11,377 nt of DNA, taken from the NCBI GenBank assembly GCA_015179025.1, contig WHUX01000769.1, positions 1 to 11,377 on the forward strand. Direction: 5' to 3'. This stretch comes from Terfezia claveryi (Eukaryota > Ascomycota > Pezizomycetes > Pezizales > Pezizaceae). The translations under genes and the position numbers were made by a program. This document shows positions 1-7,712 of this stretch, piece after piece. Each line of letters starts with the position of its first letter. Position 1 is the stretch's first letter. The notes beneath the pieces are model-generated. The model had not been told where the DNA came from, made no database searches, and saw nothing but the letters and a program-made list of their open reading frames with translations.

Positions 1-243
1 TCCATTTGGTAATGGTTCACGTCGCTAACAGACAGTGTTGTGGGCGGGGTTTCTCTAGATGTGTGATGCACTGCTGATGGTCCAGAAGAAAACTTAATCA
101 CAGCGCTGAACTTTGAGGATGCACCCGGACCCGTATTATCTCCGTCTGTTGTCGTTGTCTCCTTTCAGGTCATGTGTTGAAGCAGGACGTTTAAGATTCG
201 GCACAGCCTTCTGTTTTCCCTTACTTTTCTTTGGACGAGGCAT
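1..243 (-). pseudogene. 5' part of an unidentified gene with a basic N-terminus, running off the left edge
   Basis: A minus-strand frame starts at the ATG complementary to 241-243 and reads MPRPKKSKGKQKA, a lysine-rich N-terminus of nuclear-localisation type. It ends at a stop at 136-138 after about 35 codons. A second frame, open from 164 to the left edge (Ser/Thr/Pro-rich, no recognised domain), overlaps it. The two join either by a one-base indel in the GACAAC repeat near 140-155, or by a possible 43-nt intron (GTCCTG...CAACAG) that would splice them in frame. I cannot choose between these. The gene follows the minus-strand pseudogene ending at 593, in the same orientation, about 350 bases away. 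I do not recognise the family, and the rest lies outside the window. It could also be chance open reading. Confidence 0.35.
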
Positions 244-592
244 TTCTATCTTCTTGGGGTACCTTCGGAACGAGGTTTGGTACCACGGAAGTATGTTCCT
301 GTGAATGTTGGGGAGACAGATTTTGGACCACGAAAGCAGGTTTGTACTTGGAATAGGTAGGAGGAGAACTGGTGAAGTTTGTCTAGGGAGCGAAAGAGAC
401 CTTTTATCATCCTTGTTGTGCTCTGCAGTATGATTTGCTTTGCGTACCAGCAATTCCTATATTATTCCGCATTCAGCTAATCTATCCATACCTACAGAGT
501 CTTATGTCTTACATTCCTCCCGCAAATCCCTCCGCATAACAACATGCACAAAAATATCAGAACAAATTCCATCACATCACGATTCTTCACTC
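244..592. other. Intergenic stretch with no recognised gene
   Basis: This lies between the end of one minus-strand reading frame (593) and the start of the next (243). The frame from 243 can be read upstream to an ATG near 453, but that extension has no recognisable domain. It would be the place for a promoter of the left-edge gene, yet I see no convincing core promoter or terminator. Confidence 0.4.
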
Positions 593-599
593 TCAAATG

Positions 600-960
600 A
601 GAATTATGGGACCCCCATCATCACAATCCTCATCCTCATCACCCTTATCCTCATCCCCCTCATCCGCATCACCCTCTTCCACATCACCTCTTCCACATCA
701 CTACATCCATATCACCCTCATCCACATCCACATTACCCTCGTCCACATCATCCCCGTCCACATCCCCCTCATCCTCGCCTACATCACCCTCAACTAGCTC
801 ACCCTTATCCACATCCCTCTCAACCAGCTCACCCTCATCCAAATCCCCCTTCCACATCCCCCTCATCCATATCCCCCCACTCATCCACATCCCCCACCTC
901 ATCTACATCCCCTTATCCGCATCATTCTCACCCTGGGCATCCTCACCTCATCTTCACCCT
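600..960. repeat. Degenerate (C/A)CTCATCC-type minisatellite encoding an acidic tail on the minus strand
   Basis: The plus strand is almost wholly built from CATC, CCCTCATCC and CCACATC words in irregular hexamer-based units, with few purines other than A. Read on the minus strand it gives Gly-Asp-Val-Asp-Glu-Gly type repeats, hence the Asp/Glu-rich end of the pseudogene. The frame changes several times within the repeat, as expected of slippage. The plus strand yields a His/Pro/Ser-rich open frame that I take as a by-product. Confidence 0.8.
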
Positions 961-1062
961 CATTCTCATCGTCACCCTCATCCTCATCGCCTGCAACTTC
1001 CCTACCCAGACGACTCCCACGAACCCCCGCCTGCTTCTGTATGTCGGCAGTAGATCGACAGC

Positions 1063-1111
1063 CTAGTGACATGTTAGTGTAATTCCTCAACTAGCTTCAA
1101 TCCGGACTTAC
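1063..1111 (-). other. Predicted 49-nt intron (intron 2 of the minus-strand pseudogene)
   Basis: On the minus strand it starts GTAAGT, carries ACTAACA near its 3' end and finishes TCACTAG. Splicing joins the frame encoding SKRRRVMAG to the frame encoding the acidic tail (GDEDEGDDENEGEDE) without a shift. This supports both the intron and the tail as coding. Confidence 0.75.
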
Positions 1112-1275
1112 CAGCCATCACACGTCTTCTCTTACTCAAAGAGGTTCCCGTGCGGTCTGTGGCACGTGTGGGACACCTGAACCACCCACTTGCCAAAATT
1201 GTAGTGCGAGACTCCGAAACCTTGAACGATCCGCCGCCTCCCTCGCTGGACAAGGATCTCGGGCATTCTCCCTGC

Positions 1276-1325
1276 CTATAGAAATTTGTTAGCATCAGCC
1301 TCAATTCATGTTCAGATCAACTTAC
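1276..1325 (-). other. Predicted 50-nt intron (intron 1 of the minus-strand pseudogene)
   Basis: On the minus strand the segment starts GTAAGT, has a GCTAAC branch-site match 16 bases before its end, and finishes TTCTATAG. Length and signals are those expected of basidiomycete introns. It follows the Lys-rich exon directly and removes that exon's in-frame TGA at 1312-1314. The downstream exon then enters a frame different from the one needed at intron 2, so one indel in exon 2 or exon 1 must be assumed. Confidence 0.75.
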
Positions 1326-2274
1326 TTGGTGACTCGAGGTCGTTTGGAGATTGGGTAAGTCGTTGTTTCCGCTTTGGAATTATGACCTTGGGAAATGTAC
1401 CCTTAGCAGCTGGGGTAGCCTTCGCTACTGGGATACCCCTGGCAGTCATTCCCGTCTTGGCATTCGTTGTCCCCTTACCAGTCGTAGTCTCCTTGGGACC
1501 CTTGGCAGGCTTAGTTACTCCGGGAGCCCTACTAATTGGTGTGTGCTTAGCTGGCGGCACCAGACTGGCCGGCGTACCTTTCGTAGATTTTCTTTTTGTG
1601 GATAGTTGATCCTTGGCAGCTGCAACCGTTGTTTTACCCTTAGTTACGGTTGGCTTTGCAGCACCTTTGGTATCCGATGTATTTTTGGGGGCTACAACCG
1701 GAGGATTCCGTGCCTCGGAGACCATGCTTGGGGTATTTACCTAGCCAATGGGGTCCAGTTCAATCTGGAAATCCATCATATTGGGCCCTCCATGAGCCAT
1801 AAGCATGCCACCGACTACATAATCCATGGAAATCGGTACAAATCGTCTGGCGACGTCCATCCCATAGATATGTCGGATGACCCGTCATGGTGGAATGAAT
1901 GGGGTAACAGCTGCCACTATACCCACCATGCTATGCAAACCTAGTACCACTGTAGAAAAGGTGGTCACAGAACTGAATATCCAGCCCCCATATAGAGGGT
2001 CTGGACCATGCATTTCCAGCTTGATAATATGTACCCACACTGTATTTAGAGGGCCTCCCACAGCTGGTGCCCAGCCTGCCAGAGGAGGTTGATAGCACAA
2101 TGACGGTACTAAAGGACCACCAGCAACTCCTGGTGATGCCCCTGCAAGCGGGACTCTAGGCGCATCTGGGAAGCTTCTGGGAGTGGATGGCATGGGTACA
2201 TGTAATCTAACGGGGGGGGTCTGGGAGGAGCTAGACGGCCTATCCCCGGCGCTTCCGCTCGTCCTGGTGCTCGC

Positions 2275-2358
2275 GCTGGTACGGGGGGGGCTCGTGCTGG
2301 TTTGGGGGGGGCTTGTGCTGGTGTGGGGGTGGCTGGTGCTGGTATGGTGGTAGGTGGT
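2275..2358. repeat. 21-bp tandem repeat, four units, with G8 tracts
   Basis: Four consecutive 21-bp units each begin GCTGGT: 2275-2295, 2296-2316, 2317-2337 and 2338-2358. The first two hold runs of eight G, and the later ones are interrupted. The unit is a multiple of three and encodes a seven-residue repeat on the minus strand of the form x-P-A-x-A-x-P. The G-rich strand has several runs close together and could form a G-quadruplex. Confidence 0.85.
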
Positions 2359-2929
2359 AGCGGGCTAGCTACAGGTCTTGCCGCTCAAGCGGCAGCTCTT
2401 TGTCGCTCTGCGGAAGACATTGCTCTTGCCTTCTTAGTTCCTTGGTTCACTGGCATGTATGCGGGTCCTGCGTTAGGTCGCCCCATGTCCGGTAGTCGAC
2501 CAATGGGTTCAATTACAATCCCCGGATAATCCTCCTCATATGAGGCTCGCACTTCTGCTATGGTCTCCCACATAGCTTGGCGTGACTTGCGAGCCTTCTT
2601 TGCTACATCCTGCATTAATTGATTCACCGCACTGTGGTACTCCTGGTGCTGGTAGTTCATCTGCCCCTTCGGAGCCATTGCAGGATGTGCAGCACCCCAT
2701 TCATACAACTCGGCGAATGTGGTTCGACCTGACTTGCCAGGTCCGAATATAGCAAAATCGGCCATCGCACGCTGCATGCATAAGCGCCATATCTGGTAAA
2801 GGGTCTTTGGGATACCGGGGTCATTGAACCAAGTTTATCGGCAAACTGTTTGGTGCCTTGATCATCGTCTTCCGAACTATCGCCACCCCCATCGCTGACG
2901 TTCCCTACCTTCCGTTTCTTCGGAGGCAT

Positions 2930-3881
2930 GTTCCTAAGGAGCTACGTTAATATTACGCATGCCAGTAAGGCACTCTAAGTGTCTCTGCATCCATACCTAA
3001 ACTGGTATGATCACCGCTAACGACTACTTGATCAATAGCTTAATCAAGCTTATATGAATTAGCCGTCCTGATGTCAGCTCCTGATACTTTTCTATATGGT
3101 CCTGGTCCTACCTTCCGTGTACTGCGAGAAATATCAATCCTCTATTCTGAGGTGCTGTGGGGTGGTTTGGAGGAGGGAAGGGCAGATGTGCTCGTCTGTA
3201 CCTGTATTATACCCTAGGCTCTTTGTTTGTCAGGTAATAACTATGCTTATGATGCAGGCTGTAACAAACTGTCACTATTCAATATTTTCGGTTTGCTATG
3301 ATCCGGTTGCGGACATCAAAGATCTATAGGCCGTCCAATTGGGATGTGGCCAGTCAGTGTAGGAATATGTTTTAATGCAAAATACTATATAGGCATCAAT
3401 TACAAAGAGTATCTTGTATTGGGTGGAGACATGTTAAAGCATTTCTTTGTGTGCATCATCTTTATCCAGTAATATGTTTGTTCGTGCTAGAGGGGTCATT
3501 CTTGTCTATCTTTATCAAGACTAGCCAGTCCAATTCAACTTAGTGTATAGGGGGAAACCATCCAGTTTAGGCAGGTGGATTCCTAGAGGCTGGTTATGGC
3601 AGTAGCCTCAAGCCTGGTTGCAAGACTAGTATACCTGGTGACCGACCAGTCATGACCACCTAACTAGATATAGGATAGCCTGATAATGACGACAACCTAG
3701 TGCCAACTGACCTCCTTCCGCGCCAACTCTATCGCGACATGAACCAGACTAGACATCATGAATACGCCAAAGCCTAGTCCAGAGCCTACATAATTTACTT
3801 ATCGGAGCAACCGTAAGTGCTGCCTACTATTTAGTCACATGGCCAGGGAAACTAACATCCAGAATGCGTTGTAGGTTTTGT
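2930..3881. other. About 950 bases without a recognised gene
   Basis: Only short open frames occur in any of the six frames, none with a recognisable domain, and I find no long repeats. It separates the minus-strand pseudogene from the plus-strand transposase remains. If these form one element, this would be a shared divergent promoter region. Otherwise it is decayed filler. No promoter could be assigned. Confidence 0.4.
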
Positions 3882-4257
3882 GACTTTTAATTCCAAAAAG
3901 CTGGGCAGTATGGGAGACATTTGCGAGCCAAACATTTGGAGTTGGCTTCAGCCACAGATCGTCACAATCCTGTCGAGGACCAGGAAGAACATCGACATCT
4001 CTATACAAACTCCTCGGTATTCGTGAGAACGCCAACCTTGCGGAAACGAACAAGCTCTATTTCCCCAATCTCCAAAGAGATTCCGACCAAACCCACAAAG
4101 TGATACCGGGAAACTGGGGCGGTGTTGTGTACGCCCCCCAATCAGTGTTCGGGGGCTTTGGAATTGAGGACCGCTGGTGTGGAAGTAGTGGATGGTATGA
4201 GTCTATAAAATATCTGAGGAACAATAGGACACTGACGTTCAAAATCTGTTTTTAGAT
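3882..4257 (+). other. Unexplained 125-codon open frame without a start codon
   Basis: The frame that follows the TGA at 3879-3881 stays open to a TAG at 4255-4257. It has no ATG near its beginning. It contains segments such as NKLYFPNLQRDSDQTHKV and SSGWYESIKYLRNNR that read like protein, but I recognise no domain. It sits just upstream of the transposase remains, on the same strand but in a different frame. It could be an upstream exon of that gene, a separate fragment, or chance. Shorter open frames overlap on the minus strand (3835-4053, 4057-4242). Confidence 0.25.
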
Positions 4258-4785
4258 CTGCATTGTATTGTTTAAGTGGTCCGGCAGAAGTCTATGCTAG
4301 TTACACAATGTCTGCCAGCAGAGTATGAAGTTGAAAAGATCATTGCGACAATACCTTTGAATAACCTGCAACGGCTTCAATTCAATCCGATATCGCCTTT
4401 CCAGAATGCGCATGAATACAAGCTTGCCAGATTTTTCCATGAAAGCAAGACCTCATTAACAAATATTGATCATTTTTTCAAGGAAAATCTGCTACTGCCA
4501 GGTCTTTCCGAGGGTGATGGAGTCCATTTTCGGTCTGGTTTTATGTGGAGAAATAAGATGCATGAGTTGATTGATCAGCCCAACTGGCAGAAAGGAACAG
4601 CCGACTTTCACCTCCAAAAGGGCTATGCATTCTATTATAGGGACCTCAAGGATACATTGCGATATCTACTTCAATAGCGTGCCTTTGCCAAATATCTGGT
4701 TTTCTCGCCAATTCACGAATTTGATGATGAAGGTAACCATGTATATACCGAAATGAATTCCGGCGATTGGTAGTGGAGGACGCAA

Positions 4786-4835
4786 GTATAGAACCTATCC
4801 AGTGAATATAAATACAGATACTAATGAGACTGTAG
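4786..4835 (+). other. Predicted 50-nt intron in the transposase pseudogene
   Basis: It runs GTATAG...ACTAAT...TGTAG. It removes an in-frame TAG at its own start and joins GDW-x-WRTQ to KTLPIGSSLVPILL in phase 0. That gives the order seen in Plavaka transposases, where a WWW-x-TQ motif is followed closely by the LP-x-G-x-x-x-VPI segment. Confidence 0.8.
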
Positions 4836-5135
4836 AAGACGCTGCCAATTGGCTCATCCCTCGTACCTATACTGCTAACATCCGATCAAACTTGCCTTAC
4901 GAATTTCTCTGGAGACAAGAAATTATAGCCCTCGTTCATGAGTATTGGCAATATTCGCGCGGAAATTCGAAATCGGCCAACAGCCCAAGCGTGGATCCTG
5001 ATGTGCCTTTTCCCAATCGGCCCCAAGAGGAACAAGGTCACAGGTTTCATGACAAAAGACCAGGAATATGATGCACTAAGGGTACAACACCAGATTGTCT
5101 CACGTATCCTGTTGCCCTTAACAAAAATATTCAAA

Positions 5136-5190
5136 GTAGGCAAGCAATCCTGGATGGGGTCATGAGGGTCCGTATTAACAACTTTCGTAG
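5136..5190 (+). other. Predicted 55-nt intron in the transposase pseudogene
   Basis: It runs GTAGGC...ATTAAC...TCGTAG. It joins PLTKIFK to AGGTNILCGDGKVRKC in phase 0, bypassing the TGA at 5163-5165 in the upstream frame. The joined segment fits the family pattern of a PL-rich stretch followed by C-x-DG. Confidence 0.8.
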
Positions 5191-5423
5191 GCAGGTGGGA
5201 CTAACATCCTCTGTGGAGACGGCAAGGTTAGAAAGTGCATGCCAATTCTCTCTACCTGGCTTGCCGACCATATGGAAAATGTCAATATCCATGGTATTAA
5301 AATCAATTGCTGCCCCGTGTGTATTACAAGTCCGCAAGAACTTGGAATTCTCCCAAAGAAAGCACTTGCCATGCATAATCACGCGGACTATAAGAATCTG
5401 TATCGAGCAGGGGATCTAAAAAG

Positions 5424-5475
5424 GTATGTAGCTAATGAACATGGATATGATTAAACATGGCTAACATATGGGTAG
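5424..5475 (+). other. Predicted 52-nt intron in the transposase pseudogene
   Basis: It has a strong donor GTATGT, a branch site GGCTAAC at 5459-5465 and acceptor GGGTAG. It splits a codon after its second base and joins GDLK to LDDTEIKPFENALW. This removes what would otherwise look like a stop plus a frameshift. Confidence 0.85.
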
Positions 5476-7104
5476 TTTAGATGATACTGAAATAAAGCCC
5501 TTTGAAAACGCGCTCTGGGTACAGATGCGAGTTCTAGGTATAGAGCCACCACACATAGTTTATGGTGATATACTTCACTTGGGATTCTCAAGCATCTGAT
5601 GGGCTGGATAGAGCAGTTTCTGAGCAAATATGAATGCTTAGAGGTATTCGATAGGATTTGGGAACAGACCCCACCATATCCAGGGTATCGACCATCACAG
5701 AAGAGATATCGGCAGATTACGATGTGGAGTGGGATCGAAATGCGGGGATTTAATCATGTGATTTTGGCTTGCTTCACAGCAGCGCTGCATGATCCAATAA
5801 CAGCCACCCCAAGTCTCTCAGCAGGCGCGAAAGCAGATAGCAAAATCGCAATTCGTTGTGTGCGATATATCATGGATTTCTGCCTGATAGCACAATACCG
5901 GAGTCACACACCCCAGACGATATGTTATATGAATCAATACCTCCGTAAATTCCATAATAACTTACATGTCTTCAGTGAGTTTCGGGCTATCAAAAAGGAT
6001 CACCAGGACACAAAGGAGGCTTCGAGGGAGCTTGCAGTGGATCAACTTGAGGCACGTCAAGCAAAACTGGAGGAATATTTCAAGCTTAGCGCCACAAAAC
6101 GGAAGAAAATAGCAATCGAAGAATGACAGGATAGACAGCAGATGATTCAGGATGTTCGGAGCAACGCCAGTTTCAATTTTCTGAAGATGCATATGCTATC
6201 CCACTATAGTACACAGATCACAGATTTCGGGAGCCTCCCTCAGTATTCCACCAAGATTACGGAAGCTCTACACAAGCCGCTGAAAGATGCCTATGGAAGA
6301 TCTAACCATGTGAATACAGCCGAGCAAATACTTGATGTCATTACGGTTGAACAGGCATTGCGAATAAGGGAATTGAATATGGAGGTATGGAGTCAGGAGT
6401 ATAAGTTCAGTAGTAAAATTCTTGGTGTAATCAGGAGAGGGTCTGCCAAAGACGTTGGAAAGACGACGAAAGAGGCAGGGAAAGCCGGGGGCCCTATATT
6501 AGGAGGTAAACAAGCTTCGGATGGTCTAGAAGGAACTCCTATGCAGACGCTTGCGACAAGGCTAGGTATCACGCAGCTTCCGGAGTGCTTTTATGAATAC
6601 CTGAGGCTGAACATTGGTAGCTCGTACTGTGTGAATCTGGAAGAGGTTGCACGTTACCCTGTGCACTATTATGCACAGCTAACAGTCGACGTACCATAAT
6701 TCCAGGGTGAAGGTAGGTAGACGCACAATGTCCGGTGGACAGCAGGACAACCGTTTTGCAAGAGAGGTCAACCGAGGGCGGATTGGGTGTTGGTGCGGCG
6801 GAGAAGGCGCTCAGGCGATGCAAGGGGTGACCTTGATGGGAAAGTTGTTGGCAAACTGGAAGGGCTCTTCAGCGTGCAGGATAATATCAACAGGGTCCAT
6901 AAAGTGGCACTTGTATCATTACTTCGAGTACGAGGTTCAAGCAGGCCAGGGGGGGATGAAGGAATGGTTCGTATGGAGGGGCGGGAGAATGGAAAGGGAT
7001 TGAATATATTGCGTATTGCGGATATTGAAGGGATGGCACATCTGATAGGGTTGAAGGAAGGAAATTTGTGGCTAGTAAACAATAGGATTGATTATAATAT
7101 GTAG

Positions 7105-7375
7105 AATGACCTGTACGGAGAATAAGATCAATAGGCCCTGTATCTAGCTAGGCAAAGAAGAATTGAAGAGTAACAATGCAACGTCGAAGTGAAGACTATA
7201 GAGGTCCAGTGTGGAAAGCGTGCAGTGTTGTATATACGAGGTCACGAGGGGTCGCGAGAGGACACTTAGGGGCTGCAACAAGACATGAGGGGGGAAACGC
7301 ATTAGCATTAGGGAAAGGAGAGAGGAGGTTGGTGGAAAAGGTATTCAGAGGGTATGGTGAGAGACAGGAGGTCAG
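7105..7375. other. Purine-rich gap between the transposase remains and the GC-rich repeat
   Basis: There is no recognised gene. The plus strand is increasingly A/G-rich toward the right. If the transposon were complete, its right terminal inverted repeat should lie here or beyond, but I found no sequence here whose reverse complement occurs left of the transposase. Confidence 0.4.
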
Positions 7376-7690
7376 AAAGGGACGCCCTGAGTGCCCTGAG
7401 AGGCAGAAGGTAGGAAAGTCACGTACAAGACGCCCTGGGCGCCTTGAAAGGCAAGACGTCACAAAAGAGTGCCCTAAGCGCCCTCAAGACGCCCTGGGCG
7501 CCTTAAGAGGCAAGATGTCACAAAAGAGTGCCCTAAGCGCCGTGGGGCGGATGAGAGGAGCATAGTACGTTCAGGGTGCCCCAGACGCTCCGGGAGGCAA
7601 GAGGTCTGAAAGGGGAGTTATAGGGCGCCCTAGGCGCCACGAGCGGCAGGGGAAAAGGGGTGGCGTCAGGACGCCTCTGCAGGGCGTCAG
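7376..7690. repeat. GC-rich minisatellite with 59-bp unit built on GCGCC/GGCGC words
   Basis: Two adjacent copies, 7428-7486 and 7487-7545, match nearly base for base. Each starts AGACGCCCTGGGCGCCTT and includes CACAAAAGAGTGCCCTAAGC. A shorter diverged copy lies at about 7380-7427, and degenerate copies continue to about 7690 (for example GGGCGCCCTAGGCGCC near 7623). GGCGCC palindromes recur. The block ends abruptly where AT-rich retrotransposon sequence begins. The overlapping plus-strand open frame 7176-7565 is rich in Arg/Gly because of the repeat and is probably not a gene. Confidence 0.8.
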
Positions 7691-7712
7691 GATGCCAATT
7701 TTTTCTTGCTGA

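Larger units (their letters stand above)
593..2929 (-). pseudogene. Broken three-exon gene of unknown family: basic N-terminus, Pro/Ala repeat, Lys-rich region, acidic tail
   Basis: The start is the ATG complementary to 2927-2929. The protein begins MPPKKRKVGNVSDGGGDSSEDDD, a monopartite nuclear signal followed by an acidic stretch. Next come a charged segment (FGPGKSGRTTFAELYEW near 2750), a Pro/Ala-rich repeat (about 2370-2220), a hydrophobic segment (about 2030-1890), a Lys/Thr/Pro/Ala-rich region (1725-1326), two introns, and an Asp/Glu/Gly tail ending DDGGPIILI with a stop at 593-595. Exons are 2929-1326, 1275-1112 and 1062-593. Damage: a frameshift near 2830, in-frame stops at 2385-2387, 1885-1887 and 1741-1743, a frameshift at the G8 run 2212-2219, a frame mismatch between exons 1 and 2, and shifts inside the tail. 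Long stretches in one coherent frame plus good introns argue for a real but dead gene. The family is unknown to me. It might be an accessory gene of the neighbouring transposon, or a multicopy host gene. Confidence 0.6.
4276..7104 (+). pseudogene. Decayed Plavaka-type (CACTA-like/CMC) DNA transposon transposase
   Basis: Family recognised from ordered motifs: PFQNAHEYKLARFF (about 4390), YYRDLKDTLRYLL (about 4630), YTEMNSGDW (about 4740), VPILLTSDQTCLTNFSGDK (about 4860-4915), MSIGNIRAEIRNRP (4938), a CPVC zinc-type pair (about 5311-5322), GDILH (about 5567), LSHYSTQITDFGSLPQYST (about 6200), EALHKPLKDAYGRSNHVN (6262) and a C-terminal LWLVNNRIDYNM ending at 7104. Candidate acidic catalytic residues, by analogy, are Asp 4884-4886, Asp 5567-5569 and Glu 6262-6264. 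Three introns (4786-4835, 5136-5190, 5424-5475) join the frames. Damage: stops at 4675-4677, 4771-4773, 4926-4928, 6124-6126, 6697-6699 and 6718-6720, and a one-base deletion near 5583. The N-terminus is uncertain: 4276 is a GTG after a stop, and the first ATG in frame is 4294. The enzyme would cut and join transposon ends in the nucleus, but this copy cannot make it. Confidence 0.85.

Noticed and set aside
440..1066. 208-codon His/Pro/Ser-rich plus-strand open frame
   Set aside because: Composition is dictated by the CATC/CCCTCATCC minisatellite. The minus strand gives the acidic tail that joins in frame across an intron.
1095..1292. Plus-strand frame with a C-x2-C...C-x2-C pattern (VCGTCG...CQNC)
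   Set aside because: It looks like a zinc-binding motif, but it has no start codon and lies opposite an exon flanked by two good minus-strand introns. Taken as a shadow.
1286..1609. Plus-strand hydrophobic frame resembling a membrane protein
   Set aside because: It is the complement of the Lys/Thr/Pro/Ala-rich minus-strand exon; the antisense of Ala/Lys/Gly-rich codons yields such hydrophobic strings.
1606..1944. 112-codon plus-strand open frame
   Set aside because: No domain. The minus-strand frame across the same bases continues from both sides with only two in-frame stops.
3096..3329. 77-codon Cys-containing plus-strand open frame
   Set aside because: No recognisable motif, conserved spacing or splice context; compatible with chance.
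5424..5475. Stop plus frameshift in the transposase
   Set aside because: Explained better as a 52-nt intron with GTATGT donor, CTAAC branch site and TAG acceptor.
2940..7180. Terminal inverted repeats of the DNA transposon
   Set aside because: Comparison by eye of the flanks found only short coincidental words such as GATCAATAG in direct orientation; not reported as a feature.
7176..7565. 129-codon Arg/Gly-rich plus-strand open frame
   Set aside because: Lies mostly in the GC-rich minisatellite and purine-rich gap; sequence repeats follow the DNA repeat and no domain is visible.
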